Assembly (NCBI GenBank): GCA_913049755.1
Contig: CAJWXO010000024.1
Span: 1-13,993, forward strand
DNA length: 13,993 nt
Source of the DNA: an uncultured Cryomorphaceae bacterium
GTDB taxonomy: Bacteria; Bacteroidota; Bacteroidia; Flavobacteriales; Schleiferiaceae
Direction of reading: 5' to 3'
Of the stretch, positions 7,419 through 13,993 are shown one piece after another (the stretch's first letter is position 1; every line of letters begins with the position of its first letter). Below the pieces are notes generated by a model, which saw only the letters and a list, made by a program, of their open reading frames with translations, searched no databases and was not told where the DNA came from. The position numbers were made by a program, and so were the translations under genes.

Positions 7419-8751
7419 AGTCACAGAAGACTACATAAAGTCCTTAAGGCAGATGCTAGAATCTCATGATTCTGGCCTTAAAGAATTATTAGTAGAACTT
7501 CATGCTGCTGATATCGCAGAAATTTTAACATATTTCAACATTGAAGAAGTTCTTCAACTTTTAGATGCTTTACCAAGAGAAATTCTTTCAGGAATATTAA
7601 TTTACTTGGATGAAGATATTCGTGCAGAAATATTAGAAACACTAAGTGGTTCAGAAATTGCCCAACTTGTTTCGGATAACATGAATACTGATGACGCAGT
7701 GGACATTATTTCAGAATTGTCAGAAGAAAAAAAACATGATGTACTCGGTAATATTGAAGACCTTGAATTTGCGAAAGATTTAGCTGACCTTCTCACTCAT
7801 GCTGAGGGTACAGCTGGAGCACTAATGGCAACAGAACTTGTCAAAGTCAATAAAAATTGGACTGTTTTAAGGTGTGTAAGAGAAATGCGTCGCCAAGCTG
7901 AAGAAATTGATGTAGTTCATGCAGTTTACGTTGTTGACAATAATGATATACTGCTAGGTTCTCTCTCATTAAAAAAGCTTCTCACAACACCTACAAAAAC
8001 TGAAATTTCAGAAATTTTTGAAAAGAGCATACGCTCCGTCACTTCAACAACTGAAGATGCTGAAATAACCAGAATGATGAAAAAGTATGACCTGTTTGTC
8101 GTTCCTGTCATTGATGAAATTGGGAGATTACTCGGAAGAATAACTCTGGATGACGTTGTGGATATCATTCAAGAAGAAGCCGACAGTAATTATCAATTAA
8201 TGTCTGGTCTTAGCGATGAAGTTAGCAATGAAGATGGGCTTTTTCAGACAACAAAAGCTCGTTTACCATGGCTATTAATAGGCCTATTGGGAGGAGTATT
8301 GACATCAACTGTGATTTCTGGAAATGAATCTGAGATTACTTTGATCCCGCAAATTGTATTTTTCATCCCACTAATTGCAGCAATGGGCGGTAACGTAGGT
8401 GTACAATCATCTGCTATTGTTGTTCAAGCTATTGCTAATTCAACTCTTCAAAAAAATATATGGAAACGTCTGGCTAGAGAATTAGGTGTAGGTCTGTTCA
8501 ATGGACTGATATGCGCTATGGTAATTGTTACATATAGTTGGGCAATGGGCCAGGGTTTTCTTTTCGCTATTGCAGTTGGTTCTTCCTTGCTTGCAGTAGT
8601 ATTGTTTGCAAGCCTTTTCGGAACAGCGATTCCATGGGTTTTGAATCGTTATAACATTGATCCTGCTTTAGCAACTGGACCGTTTATTACTACAACTAAT
8701 GACGTGCTGGGACTAAGTATTTATTTCGCTATTGCGAACGCGTTACTGTAA
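7408..8751 (+). CDS. mgtE: Magnesium transporter MgtE
   Basis: A Mg2+ channel of the inner membrane, 447 residues, close to the family's usual 450. Order: acidic superhelical N domain (about 1-125, with DIAEIL, DDAVDIISEL), a pair of CBS domains (about 130-257) that sense cytoplasmic Mg2+, a connecting helix, then five membrane segments (about 285-447). PLIAAMGGNVGVQSS (321-335) is the family pore signature. The aspartate in TTNDVLGL (D432) corresponds to the pore Mg2+-binding acid. I chose the ATG at 7408, which overlaps the ksgA stop by 11 nt, over a GTG at 7369 that would add residues unlike the family. The next gene begins 2 nt after its stop. ksgA followed by mgtE is a familiar Bacteroidota neighbourhood. 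Confidence 0.95.
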   Translation: MSFKVTEDYIKSLRQMLESHDSGLKELLVELHAADIAEILTYFNIEEVLQLLDALPREILSGILIYLDEDIRAEILETLSGSEIAQLVSDNMNTDDAVDIISELSEEKKHDVLGNIEDLEFAKDLADLLTHAEGTAGALMATELVKVNKNWTVLRCVREMRRQAEEIDVVHAVYVVDNNDILLGSLSLKKLLTTPTKTEISEIFEKSIRSVTSTTEDAEITRMMKKYDLFVVPVIDEIGRLLGRITLDDVVDIIQEEADSNYQLMSGLSDEVSNEDGLFQTTKARLPWLLIGLLGGVLTSTVISGNESEITLIPQIVFFIPLIAAMGGNVGVQSSAIVVQAIANSTLQKNIWKRLARELGVGLFNGLICAMVIVTYSWAMGQGFLFAIAVGSSLLAVVLFASLFGTAIPWVLNRYNIDPALATGPFITTTNDVLGLSIYFAIANALL

Positions 8752-8753
8752 TT

Positions 8754-9695
8754 ATGAACCGAGGTTGGGTTCTTGCACTCGATGCAACTGATTCAAAGCT
8801 AGAAGAAAACCTTACTCGCGTTGGTTTCCAAATTGACAGGAAATACAATGATGATATAGCTGATCTTGATATAAATATCGAAAGAGCGCAAGGTATTCTA
8901 TTACGAAGCAGAGTGACTCTTAGTGATGAAATTATCAAAAAGGCTGTGAATTTAAAGTGGATTGGACGCTTAGGCTCGGGTCTTGAAAATATCGATATCA
9001 ATTTTGCAAGGAAACAAGGCGTAGCTTGTTTTAGCGCTTCTCAGGGGAATGCAAATTCCTTAGCAGAACACACCTTAGGCTTACTCTTAAACTTAGCTCA
9101 TCGTATTTCCTCTTCGAACCAGGAAATTCAATCAGGGAAATGGCAAAGAAAAGAGAATATTGGTTGGGAAATTAAAGGCAGCACAGTTGGAATAATTGGG
9201 TTTGGCCCAATGGGTTCAGCTTTTGCATCAAAAATACGATCTATGGATGTCAAAATACTTGCTCATGATAAATATATTCATGATTTTGCACGAGAACATG
9301 TAGATGAGGTTGATCTTAAAACATTACAAGCTAAATCTGATATTATAAGTGTGCACTTGCCTTTTACAAATGAGAATTTGAATTTTATTGATGCCTCTTT
9401 TCTAGAAAAATGTAAAAAACTAAAAATCCTACTAAATACTAGTCGAGGAAAAATATTGAACACAGAGGATGCCTTCAATTTTATAAAAAAAGATGAATTG
9501 AAAGGTCTAGGATTAGATGTACTCGATATTGAACCGAAATCTTTGAATTTATCAGAGATTCTATTAAATGATCGTAAGGCCCTTATTAAACACCCCAGAG
9601 TATTGATAACACCCCATATTGCAGGTTGGAGTGAGCAATCATTTCCGAAAATGGGGGAGATCCTTTTTGATCAAATTTTAAAAATGTTATCTTAA
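8754..9695 (+). CDS. D-isomer-specific 2-hydroxyacid dehydrogenase (phosphoglycerate-dehydrogenase-like)
   Basis: A 313-residue NAD(P)-dependent oxidoreductase of the SerA/2-hydroxyacid dehydrogenase superfamily. The N-terminal substrate lobe includes LLRSRV (49-54) and RLGSGLENID (72-81). The nucleotide loop is GFGPMG (149-154), with D172 as the likely selector for NAD over NADP. The catalytic triad is complete: R231 in NTSRGK, E260 in DVLDIEP and H288 in TPHIAGW. There is no C-terminal ACT domain, so it lacks the serine-feedback module of long SerA proteins. The true substrate could be 3-phosphoglycerate or another 2-hydroxyacid. It starts 2 nt after mgtE and appears to be the last gene of the four-gene run. 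Confidence 0.88.
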   Translation: MNRGWVLALDATDSKLEENLTRVGFQIDRKYNDDIADLDINIERAQGILLRSRVTLSDEIIKKAVNLKWIGRLGSGLENIDINFARKQGVACFSASQGNANSLAEHTLGLLLNLAHRISSSNQEIQSGKWQRKENIGWEIKGSTVGIIGFGPMGSAFASKIRSMDVKILAHDKYIHDFAREHVDEVDLKTLQAKSDIISVHLPFTNENLNFIDASFLEKCKKLKILLNTSRGKILNTEDAFNFIKKDELKGLGLDVLDIEPKSLNLSEILLNDRKALIKHPRVLITPHIAGWSEQSFPKMGEILFDQILKMLS

Positions 9696-9717
9696 TGTAA
9701 ATTTTTTGTTAACTTTG
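9687..9717 (+). promoter_or_regulatory. Probable promoter upstream of the 34-aa ORF and barrel gene
   Basis: TAACTTTG at 9710-9717 is an exact TAnnTTTG -7 box and is identical to the one before the CotH gene. The best -33 match is TTA at 9687-9689, with a 20-nt spacer and one mismatch to TTG. A start near 9724 would precede the small ORF at 9737 by about 13 nt. Confidence 0.5.
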
Positions 9718-9736
9718 CGTTAGAAAACGAAATTAA

Positions 9737-9841
9737 ATGCGAAAACGATCCACAAAAAAAAGTCTAAGATATTTAAAGGATATTCTAGCTATGGAGTTAA
9801 TAATTATTGTCATATTATTTCTCGTCGGCAACCTCTTTTAA
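9737..9841 (+). CDS. Possible 34-residue single-TM membrane peptide
   Basis: A short ATG-TAA frame of 34 codons. The first 15 residues are strongly basic (MRKRSTKKSLRYLKD), and the last 17 form one continuous hydrophobic segment (about 18-34, IIIVILFLVGNLF at the end). This gives a positive-inside single-pass topology. It begins about 20 nt after a consensus TAACTTTG box and lies in an intergenic space too long for a simple leader. It could be a genuine small membrane protein, or a leader peptide ahead of the barrel gene. I recognise no family. Support is the promoter position and the amphipathic composition; the short length keeps confidence moderate. Confidence 0.45.
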   Translation: MRKRSTKKSLRYLKDILAMELIIIVILFLVGNLF

Positions 9842-9916
9842 AAAGCATAATTCTTAACGAATAACAATAACTTTTTTTTTCACTAGTGATGAAGGATTAA
9901 AGCGATTAATTCAAAA

Positions 9917-9935
9917 ATTCAATCAAGAATTGAAT
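9917..9935. repeat. Short inverted repeat just upstream of the barrel gene
   Basis: ATTCAAT (9917-9923) and ATTGAAT (9929-9935) are perfect 7-bp arms around a 5-nt loop, ending 11 nt before the ATG at 9947. It could be an operator or an mRNA hairpin near the translation start. Being AT-only it may also be chance. The rest of 9842-9946 holds only a run of nine T (9872-9880) and no further coding signal. Confidence 0.3.
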
Positions 9936-9946
9936 ACTTTAGCAAA

Positions 9947-10609
9947 ATGCAACGTATCATAATTTTTCTTTTTGCGATAACCAGTATCGCTTCCTTTGGA
10001 CAGCGATCATTACAATCAATTAATTTAAACCTGCACATAGGTTCTTCAAATCACATAGGAGAATTAGCCTCAAGTGATGCTAATGCTTTACTACAAGAAG
10101 CAAGAAATAGTTTTGGTGGAGAATTTAGTTTTTACGCGGGACCAAAATGGGGGGTTGGACTAGAACTTGATTACGGGAAATTATTCGCGGATAATGCCAA
10201 CCACAACAAGGATAATTACATGGGAGTTCTGGTGCGCAGCTCATTTTTTAATTCAGGCGTTCGGGTCACATATAACATTTTACCTTTCGGAAAATATTGG
10301 AAAAGAAATCCTGTGACGCCCTATGTTTTCGCAATGGGTGGGGTCTTGTTTAGTCAAAGTAAATACATGACAGATGTCATTTATCCTACAACCTGTATTT
10401 TTGACCCAGGAACAAATATATCCGGAACATTCGGTGGTGGAATTGGACTTAAAATTCGTCATAATGAGCACTGGACAAGTAATGCGGAAATTTATAACTA
10501 TCAAGTTCCTGGAGATCGCCTTGAGGGATTTCATCTCGCGGATGACACTAGCCCAGATATTTTACTCGGACTAAGATTTGGAATTAATTATTCCATCTAC
10601 ACCTGGTAG
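9947..10609 (+). CDS. DUF6089-like outer-membrane beta-barrel protein
   Basis: A 220-residue exported protein. Residues 1-19 are a signal peptide (MQRIIIFLFAITSIASFGQ). The mature part shows alternating polar/aromatic strands typical of an eight-strand-like barrel: LNLHIGSSNHIGEL (26-39), GGEFSFYAGPKWGVGLELDY (57-76), VRVTYNILPFGKYW (104-117), PVTPYVFAMGGVLFSQSK, GTFGGGIGLKIR and ILLGLRFGINYSIYTW ending in an aromatic residue. The G-S-x-x-x-x-G-E/D-L opening and the TPYxFAxxGV strand recall DUF6089 proteins of Bacteroidota; function unknown. It lies in the outer membrane by inference. It follows the small ORF on the same strand and converges on the aspartate kinase gene. Confidence 0.8.
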   Translation: MQRIIIFLFAITSIASFGQRSLQSINLNLHIGSSNHIGELASSDANALLQEARNSFGGEFSFYAGPKWGVGLELDYGKLFADNANHNKDNYMGVLVRSSFFNSGVRVTYNILPFGKYWKRNPVTPYVFAMGGVLFSQSKYMTDVIYPTTCIFDPGTNISGTFGGGIGLKIRHNEHWTSNAEIYNYQVPGDRLEGFHLADDTSPDILLGLRFGINYSIYTW

Positions 10610-10615
10610 TCTCTA

Positions 10616-10636
10616 TAGTTTTAAGATTTAAAACTA
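10616..10636. terminator. Convergent terminator-like hairpin
   Basis: TAGTTTTAA (10616-10624) and TTAAAACTA (10628-10636) are perfect 9-bp arms with a 3-nt GAT loop, between the stop of the barrel gene and the 3' end of the aspartate kinase gene. The right arm contains the kinase stop codon. The symmetric T/A runs could serve both directions. The stem is mostly A-T pairs, so it would be weak on its own. Confidence 0.5.
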
Positions 10637-11890
10637 ATCGTTCAAAAGAACTTGATCTAGATTTAAACTTCTTTGCTCCATTTTAGGTATACCTTTCAAG
10701 TCCAACCATTTTCTTGATATCTCATCTGAATATCTGACAGTGTAAAGAGCTAAATTGTTTTCAATTTTAACTTCATATTCCTGAAGCTTCAATAATACCA
10801 GCGGCAAAACTATATGATCATTCGAAACACTGAAAATAGCGCTTACTGCACTGTGCTGGGTTAGGTTTACAACAAGCCCAATATCAGAAAAAATATTATA
10901 GATTCGGCTAAGTTGACCCTCTGACAAAAAACTTAAATCTTTTGTCCGTATCGATAACATGACCTGGTTTGCCTTCTTGATTAGGCACGGAACTATCGGC
11001 TTAAGATCTTTGAAGTTTGCAATTTTCGTAGCCTTAGACTCATTTTTTAAAAAAGACCTAACGTGTAAAACTATATCACGACTTTGAAGCGGCTGGATAG
11101 TCTTTGGGTGAATGACAGAAGCCCCAAAAAATGCCAATTCGATTGCCTCTTCATATGGAACCTCTTCCAACAGCTTAACATTTTCAAATACCTTTGGATC
11201 ACCGCTCATCACACCAGGAACGTCCTTCCAAATCGTCAATTCCCCAGCATTTAAAGCATAAGCAAATATTGCAGCAGAATAATCTGACCCTTCACGACCT
11301 AAGGTTGTGTATTCTTGAGTTTCCATAGATGAACCTATGAATCCCTGAGTAATCCAAATACCCTGTTGATTTTTCAAATCATTCTGAATATTATGCTCCG
11401 TTGTTAAAAGATCTATCTCCGCTCTCCTGTGGTTACTATTAGTAGAGATAATTTGGCGAGAATCAAGCCAAGAAGACTGGGGATGCTTTGTTTGAATTGC
11501 AGCATGTAATATAATTGAAGACACCATTTCACCAGCAGAAACAATAGCATCATATTGCTGATCATATGTTAAATCCGAAGGAACTACTTGAATTCGATTC
11601 CATTCACCTTCCAACCCTAATTTAAGAGTCTGATCCAATAGGCCCATCGATTCAGATAATTGAAAATGAAAATCCATTACTTTATCTAGTATGCTTTTTG
11701 CTAAAATCTTATCCCCAGTTATTTTCGCTTCTAAATAAGCTTCTAATGAGTTTGTTGTTTTCGCCATTGCTGAAACAACAATTAGCAGAGGATCCTTACC
11801 AAAATTAGAGACCAATTCAATAGCTTTTTTTAAGGAATTTACATCCTTTAGAGAATTACCACCAAATTTAAAAACGGACCAGTTAGTCAT
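10634..11890 (-). CDS. lysC: Aspartate kinase (monofunctional)
   Basis: Phosphorylates L-aspartate, the first step toward lysine, threonine and methionine. The 418 residues have the kinase motifs KFGGNSL (8-14; the family usually has KFGGTSV), SAGEMVSS (118-125), TTLGREGSDYSAA (195-207) and WKDVPGVMSGDP (221-232), with K8 and D203 as the expected catalytic residues. ELAFFGASVIHPKT follows. The C-terminal third (about 305-418) fits the paired ACT domains that bind feedback inhibitors, though it is weakly conserved. No homoserine dehydrogenase is attached. I chose the ATG at 11890 rather than a TTG at 11968, because that extension (26 residues) is unlike the family and overlaps the upstream GNAT gene. 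It starts 2 nt after the GNAT stop, so the two are co-transcribed. The symbol lysC is the generic choice; a thrA-type name is also possible. Confidence 0.93.
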   Translation of the reverse strand: MTNWSVFKFGGNSLKDVNSLKKAIELVSNFGKDPLLIVVSAMAKTTNSLEAYLEAKITGDKILAKSILDKVMDFHFQLSESMGLLDQTLKLGLEGEWNRIQVVPSDLTYDQQYDAIVSAGEMVSSIILHAAIQTKHPQSSWLDSRQIISTNSNHRRAEIDLLTTEHNIQNDLKNQQGIWITQGFIGSSMETQEYTTLGREGSDYSAAIFAYALNAGELTIWKDVPGVMSGDPKVFENVKLLEEVPYEEAIELAFFGASVIHPKTIQPLQSRDIVLHVRSFLKNESKATKIANFKDLKPIVPCLIKKANQVMLSIRTKDLSFLSEGQLSRIYNIFSDIGLVVNLTQHSAVSAIFSVSNDHIVLPLVLLKLQEYEVKIENNLALYTVRYSDEISRKWLDLKGIPKMEQRSLNLDQVLLND

Positions 11891-11892
11891 AT

Positions 11893-12393
11893 TTATGAAT
11901 AAATGAATTGAGGATATTGATATGAATAATTGATTAATTCTTGACCAGAAAGCCTGCATGGGTACCAATCTTTTAATATTTCTGAACCAATGGATTCATA
12001 AAAATCAATAGCAGGAGTATTCCAGTCTAAAACCTCCCAATGCAACCTATGAGAATTTATTGATTTCGCCCACTGGATAGTTGCTTCCATTAATCTTCTG
12101 CCAATACCTCTGCCTCTATAATTTGATCTTACAACTAAATCTTCAAGATGCGCAGTCAATCCTTTCCACGTGGAGTATCTTTCATAGCATAATGCCATGC
12201 CAAATATTTCATCTGAAGAATTTGATACCGCGAGAAAACAAACGAACTTTTTTAACTCCCAATCCATTGTCAATTGATCAATCGTAATCTCGACCTGATC
12301 CGGTGCTTTCTCATACACTGCTAGCTCCTGGATTAGCGAAAAAACTACTGGAATATCTGATTTTTTTGCCCAACGAATTGAAATATCTTCCAT
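11893..12393 (-). CDS. GNAT-family acetyltransferase, SAT2/thialysine acetyltransferase-like
   Basis: A 166-residue acetyl-CoA-dependent N-acetyltransferase. The acetyl-CoA loop is RGRGIG, preceded by the strand [25 protein letters not shown] near the start, YSTWKGL, and [14 protein letters not shown] in the second half match the spermidine/diamine acetyltransferase (SAT2, thialysine) branch of GNAT rather than RimI types. The substrate is probably a small diamine or lysine-like amine, but this is inference. Starts at 12426, 12405 and 12393 are possible. I prefer 12393: family proteins begin about there (MEDISIRWA), AAGGA lies 4 nt upstream, and a one-mismatch -7 box (CTAAAGTA on plus, 12410-12417) would start the mRNA downstream of 12405. 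It shares an operon with aspartate kinase and diverges from fbp. Confidence 0.85.
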   Translation of the reverse strand: MEDISIRWAKKSDIPVVFSLIQELAVYEKAPDQVEITIDQLTMDWELKKFVCFLAVSNSSDEIFGMALCYERYSTWKGLTAHLEDLVVRSNYRGRGIGRRLMEATIQWAKSINSHRLHWEVLDWNTPAIDFYESIGSEILKDWYPCRLSGQELINYSYQYPQFIYS

Positions 12394-12462
12394 TTGATCC
12401 TTCATTCCGCTAAAGTAATAACGCATACTCTATCTTTAACCCAACCCTTGATTATAATATTC

Positions 12463-13473
12463 ATGAAACATCATCGCCCATCAACTCTAGGAGAATTTTT
12501 AATAGAAAATCAAGAGAAATTTCCATATGCCACTGGGGAATTATCTCAGCTTTTATCATCTATTCGTCTTGCTTCAAAAGTTGTAAATAGAGAAATAAAT
12601 AAAGCCGGTCTTGCGGATATTCTTGGACTTGCTGGATCTGAAAACATTCAGGGTGAAAACCAAATGAAATTAGATGTTTTCGCAAATGATACATTTATAA
12701 GGACATTAAAATCCATGGGCGAAGTATGTGGCGTGGCAAGTGAAGAATTAGACGACTTCATCAGTTTTGATGATAACATTCACTCCTCGAGCAAATATGT
12801 TGTTTTAATTGATCCCTTAGATGGAAGCAGTAACATTGATGTAAATGTATCTGTAGGGACTATTTTTAGTATTTACAGAAGAATTAGCAAGCCCGGAACC
12901 CCAGTTAAATTAGAAGACTTCCTCCAACCTGGAAATGCGCAAGTAGCATCTGGATATGTGGTTTATGGGTCGAGTACTATGATTGTTTTCACAACCGGTC
13001 ATGGGGTTAATGGGTTTACTCTAGACCCCAGCATAGGAACCTATTGTCTCTCACATCCAAACATGAAAATTCCTTTGAAAGGAAATATCTATTCCATAAA
13101 TGAAGGCAATTATGTTCATTTCCCTGAAGGAGTCAAGAAATATATAAAGTTTTGCCAAACACTGGATTTAAAATCCAACCGACCATATACCAGTCGCTAT
13201 ATAGGCTCTCTGGTCTGTGATTTACATCGAAACATATTAAAAGGAGGAATCTATATTTATCCAACCGGAACATTGAGCCCTAATGGAAAGCTAAGGCTAC
13301 TATACGAGTGCAATCCTTTGGCTTTCATAATAGAACAAGCTGGAGGGAGAGCCACAAATGGAGAAATTAGAATTTTAGACATAAAACCTTCTGAACTTCA
13401 CCAACGAGTGCCTTACTTTGCAGGCTCCACCGAAATGGTCCTTGAGGCCGAATCATTCCTGGTGGAGAGATGA
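12463..13473 (+). CDS. fbp: Fructose-1,6-bisphosphatase, class I
   Basis: Hydrolyses fructose 1,6-bisphosphate to fructose 6-phosphate, the committing step of gluconeogenesis, in the cytoplasm. The 336 residues carry the class I motifs: [12 protein letters not shown] (64-75), SEE (93-95), [17 protein letters not shown] (114-130) whose D117, D120 and E94 line the metal site, [17 protein letters not shown] (222-238) for substrate phosphate, and [10 protein letters not shown] (269-278). The start is the ATG at 12463 ([12 protein letters not shown]); the frame also opens upstream at a TTG (12394), but that part overlaps the GNAT gene and is unlike the family. No AMP-site loss or break is apparent. 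It is followed after 4 nt by mfd, so the two are likely co-transcribed. I found no convincing TAnnTTTG box upstream. Confidence 0.95.
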   Translation: MKHHRPSTLGEFLIENQEKFPYATGELSQLLSSIRLASKVVNREINKAGLADILGLAGSENIQGENQMKLDVFANDTFIRTLKSMGEVCGVASEELDDFISFDDNIHSSSKYVVLIDPLDGSSNIDVNVSVGTIFSIYRRISKPGTPVKLEDFLQPGNAQVASGYVVYGSSTMIVFTTGHGVNGFTLDPSIGTYCLSHPNMKIPLKGNIYSINEGNYVHFPEGVKKYIKFCQTLDLKSNRPYTSRYIGSLVCDLHRNILKGGIYIYPTGTLSPNGKLRLLYECNPLAFIIEQAGGRATNGEIRILDIKPSELHQRVPYFAGSTEMVLEAESFLVER

Positions 13474-13477
13474 TTTA

Positions 13478-13993
13478 ATGCGAGTAAGAGATCTAATTCC
13501 ATCCTATTTAAAAGATTCTCGATTTAGGGAATTCTATACTAACTGGACTAATAGTGAGCCAGGTGAATCGATACATCTAATTGGATTAAAAGGATCACTG
13601 ACTTCTGTAATCGCAGCTTGCACTTACCAAGAATCCAAAAAGTCTTTAATTATTATTCGCTCGGATAAGGAAGAAGCTGCATACTTTTATAATGACCTGC
13701 AGAAATTACTAAGTCAAGAAGATGTTTATTTTTTTCCAGACTCATACAAAAGGCCATATTCAGACCAAGAACAGGTCAATAATATAAATATTGGCCTGCG
13801 CACTGAAGCATTAGAAAGGCTATCAAATGTCGAAAAACCATGCGTAGTAATAACTTATCCCGAAGCTCTAGCAGAAAAGGTTATTACAATACAATCATTA
13901 AAATCCAAAACATTAAACATTAATGTAAAAGATCTTATTGATCTAGATTTTTTAAATGAAAGTTTATTTGAACTAGGATTTGAAAGAGTTGAC
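13478..13993 (+). CDS. mfd: Transcription-repair coupling factor, N-terminal part (partial)
   Basis: The first 172 codons are in the window; the gene runs off the right edge. Mfd releases RNA polymerase stalled at DNA damage and recruits UvrA. The visible part is the UvrB-like N-terminal module that contacts UvrA. FPDSYKRPYSDQEQVNNINI (86-105), the LRTEALERL stretch (107-115) and VVITYPEALAEKV (123-135) match Bacteroidota Mfd closely. IHLIGLKGSLTSVIAA (32-47) is the degenerate nucleotide-like loop of this module. The ATG at 13478 is 4 nt after the fbp stop. The translocase and RNA polymerase-binding domains lie outside the window. Confidence 0.92.
   Translation, partial: MRVRDLIPSYLKDSRFREFYTNWTNSEPGESIHLIGLKGSLTSVIAACTYQESKKSLIIIRSDKEEAAYFYNDLQKLLSQEDVYFFPDSYKRPYSDQEQVNNINIGLRTEALERLSNVEKPCVVITYPEALAEKVITIQSLKSKTLNINVKDLIDLDFLNESLFELGFERVD

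Noticed and set aside
9872..9880. Run of nine T as an intrinsic terminator after the 34-aa ORF
   Set aside because: No stable hairpin precedes it; 9842-9871 shows no strong inverted repeat.
9935..9942. TACTTTAG as a -7 box for the barrel gene
   Set aside because: One mismatch, and transcription would begin at or after the ATG at 9947; the TAACTTTG box at 9710 is a better candidate.
11891..11968. TTG-started N-terminal extension of aspartate kinase
   Set aside because: It lies wholly inside the GNAT gene, and the kinase motif KFGG normally begins within about 10 residues of the start.
12394..12462. TTG-started extension of fructose-bisphosphatase
   Set aside because: It overlaps the GNAT gene start region and has no family similarity; the ATG at 12463 gives the normal N-terminus.
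1..13993. CRISPR array, IS element, phage genes, toxin-antitoxin or defence island
   Set aside because: No repeat-spacer pattern, transposase motif, terminal inverted repeats or defence domain was seen; the XRE gene's partner is a three-TM membrane protein, not a recognisable toxin.

Overview
The window is AT-rich and reads as ordinary chromosome of a Bacteroidota bacterium. Support for this comes from Bacteroidota-style promoters (TTG or TTTG, then about 19-20 nt, then TAnnTTTG), a DUF6089-like outer-membrane barrel, a CotH-family lipoprotein, Shine-Dalgarno signals being mostly absent, and the pairings ksgA-mgtE-hydroxyacid dehydrogenase and GNAT-aspartate kinase next to fbp-mfd. A Flavobacteriales/Cryomorphaceae-like source is my guess, not something the sequence proves. 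No tRNA, rRNA, IS element, phage gene or CRISPR array was seen, and no gene-free stretch exceeds 300 bases.

Layout, left to right. (1) 1-758, minus strand: a tightly packed operon of a three-TM membrane protein, a 71-aa XRE-type regulator and the first 43 codons of an exported protein that leaves the window. Its promoter lies inside a 46-bp dyad that also carries a direct repeat and could be an autoregulatory operator. (2) 843-2021, minus: purT (formate-dependent purine synthesis). It diverges from a CotH-kinase-family lipoprotein (2098-3435, plus) that has its own consensus promoter. (3) 3494-9695, plus: four genes that overlap or nearly touch: an unusual saccharopine-dehydrogenase-like/M3-metallopeptidase fusion, ksgA, mgtE and a D-2-hydroxyacid dehydrogenase. 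(4) 9696-10609, plus: a possible 34-aa membrane peptide with its own promoter element, then the DUF6089-like barrel. (5) 10616-12393, minus: a convergent terminator-like hairpin, aspartate kinase and a SAT2-like GNAT acetyltransferase. (6) 12463-13993, plus: class I fructose-1,6-bisphosphatase, then the start of mfd.

Most genes are core metabolism (purines, gluconeogenesis, aspartate-family amino acids), ribosome maturation, Mg2+ transport and DNA repair. The feature most worth a second look is the single-frame fusion of a LYS1-type NAD enzyme to a complete M3 peptidase catalytic domain, at the head of the ksgA-mgtE operon. The palindromic promoter of the XRE operon, the 34-aa membrane ORF and the cysteine-rich CotH lipoprotein are secondary leads. 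I see no clear evidence of a defence or mobile system.
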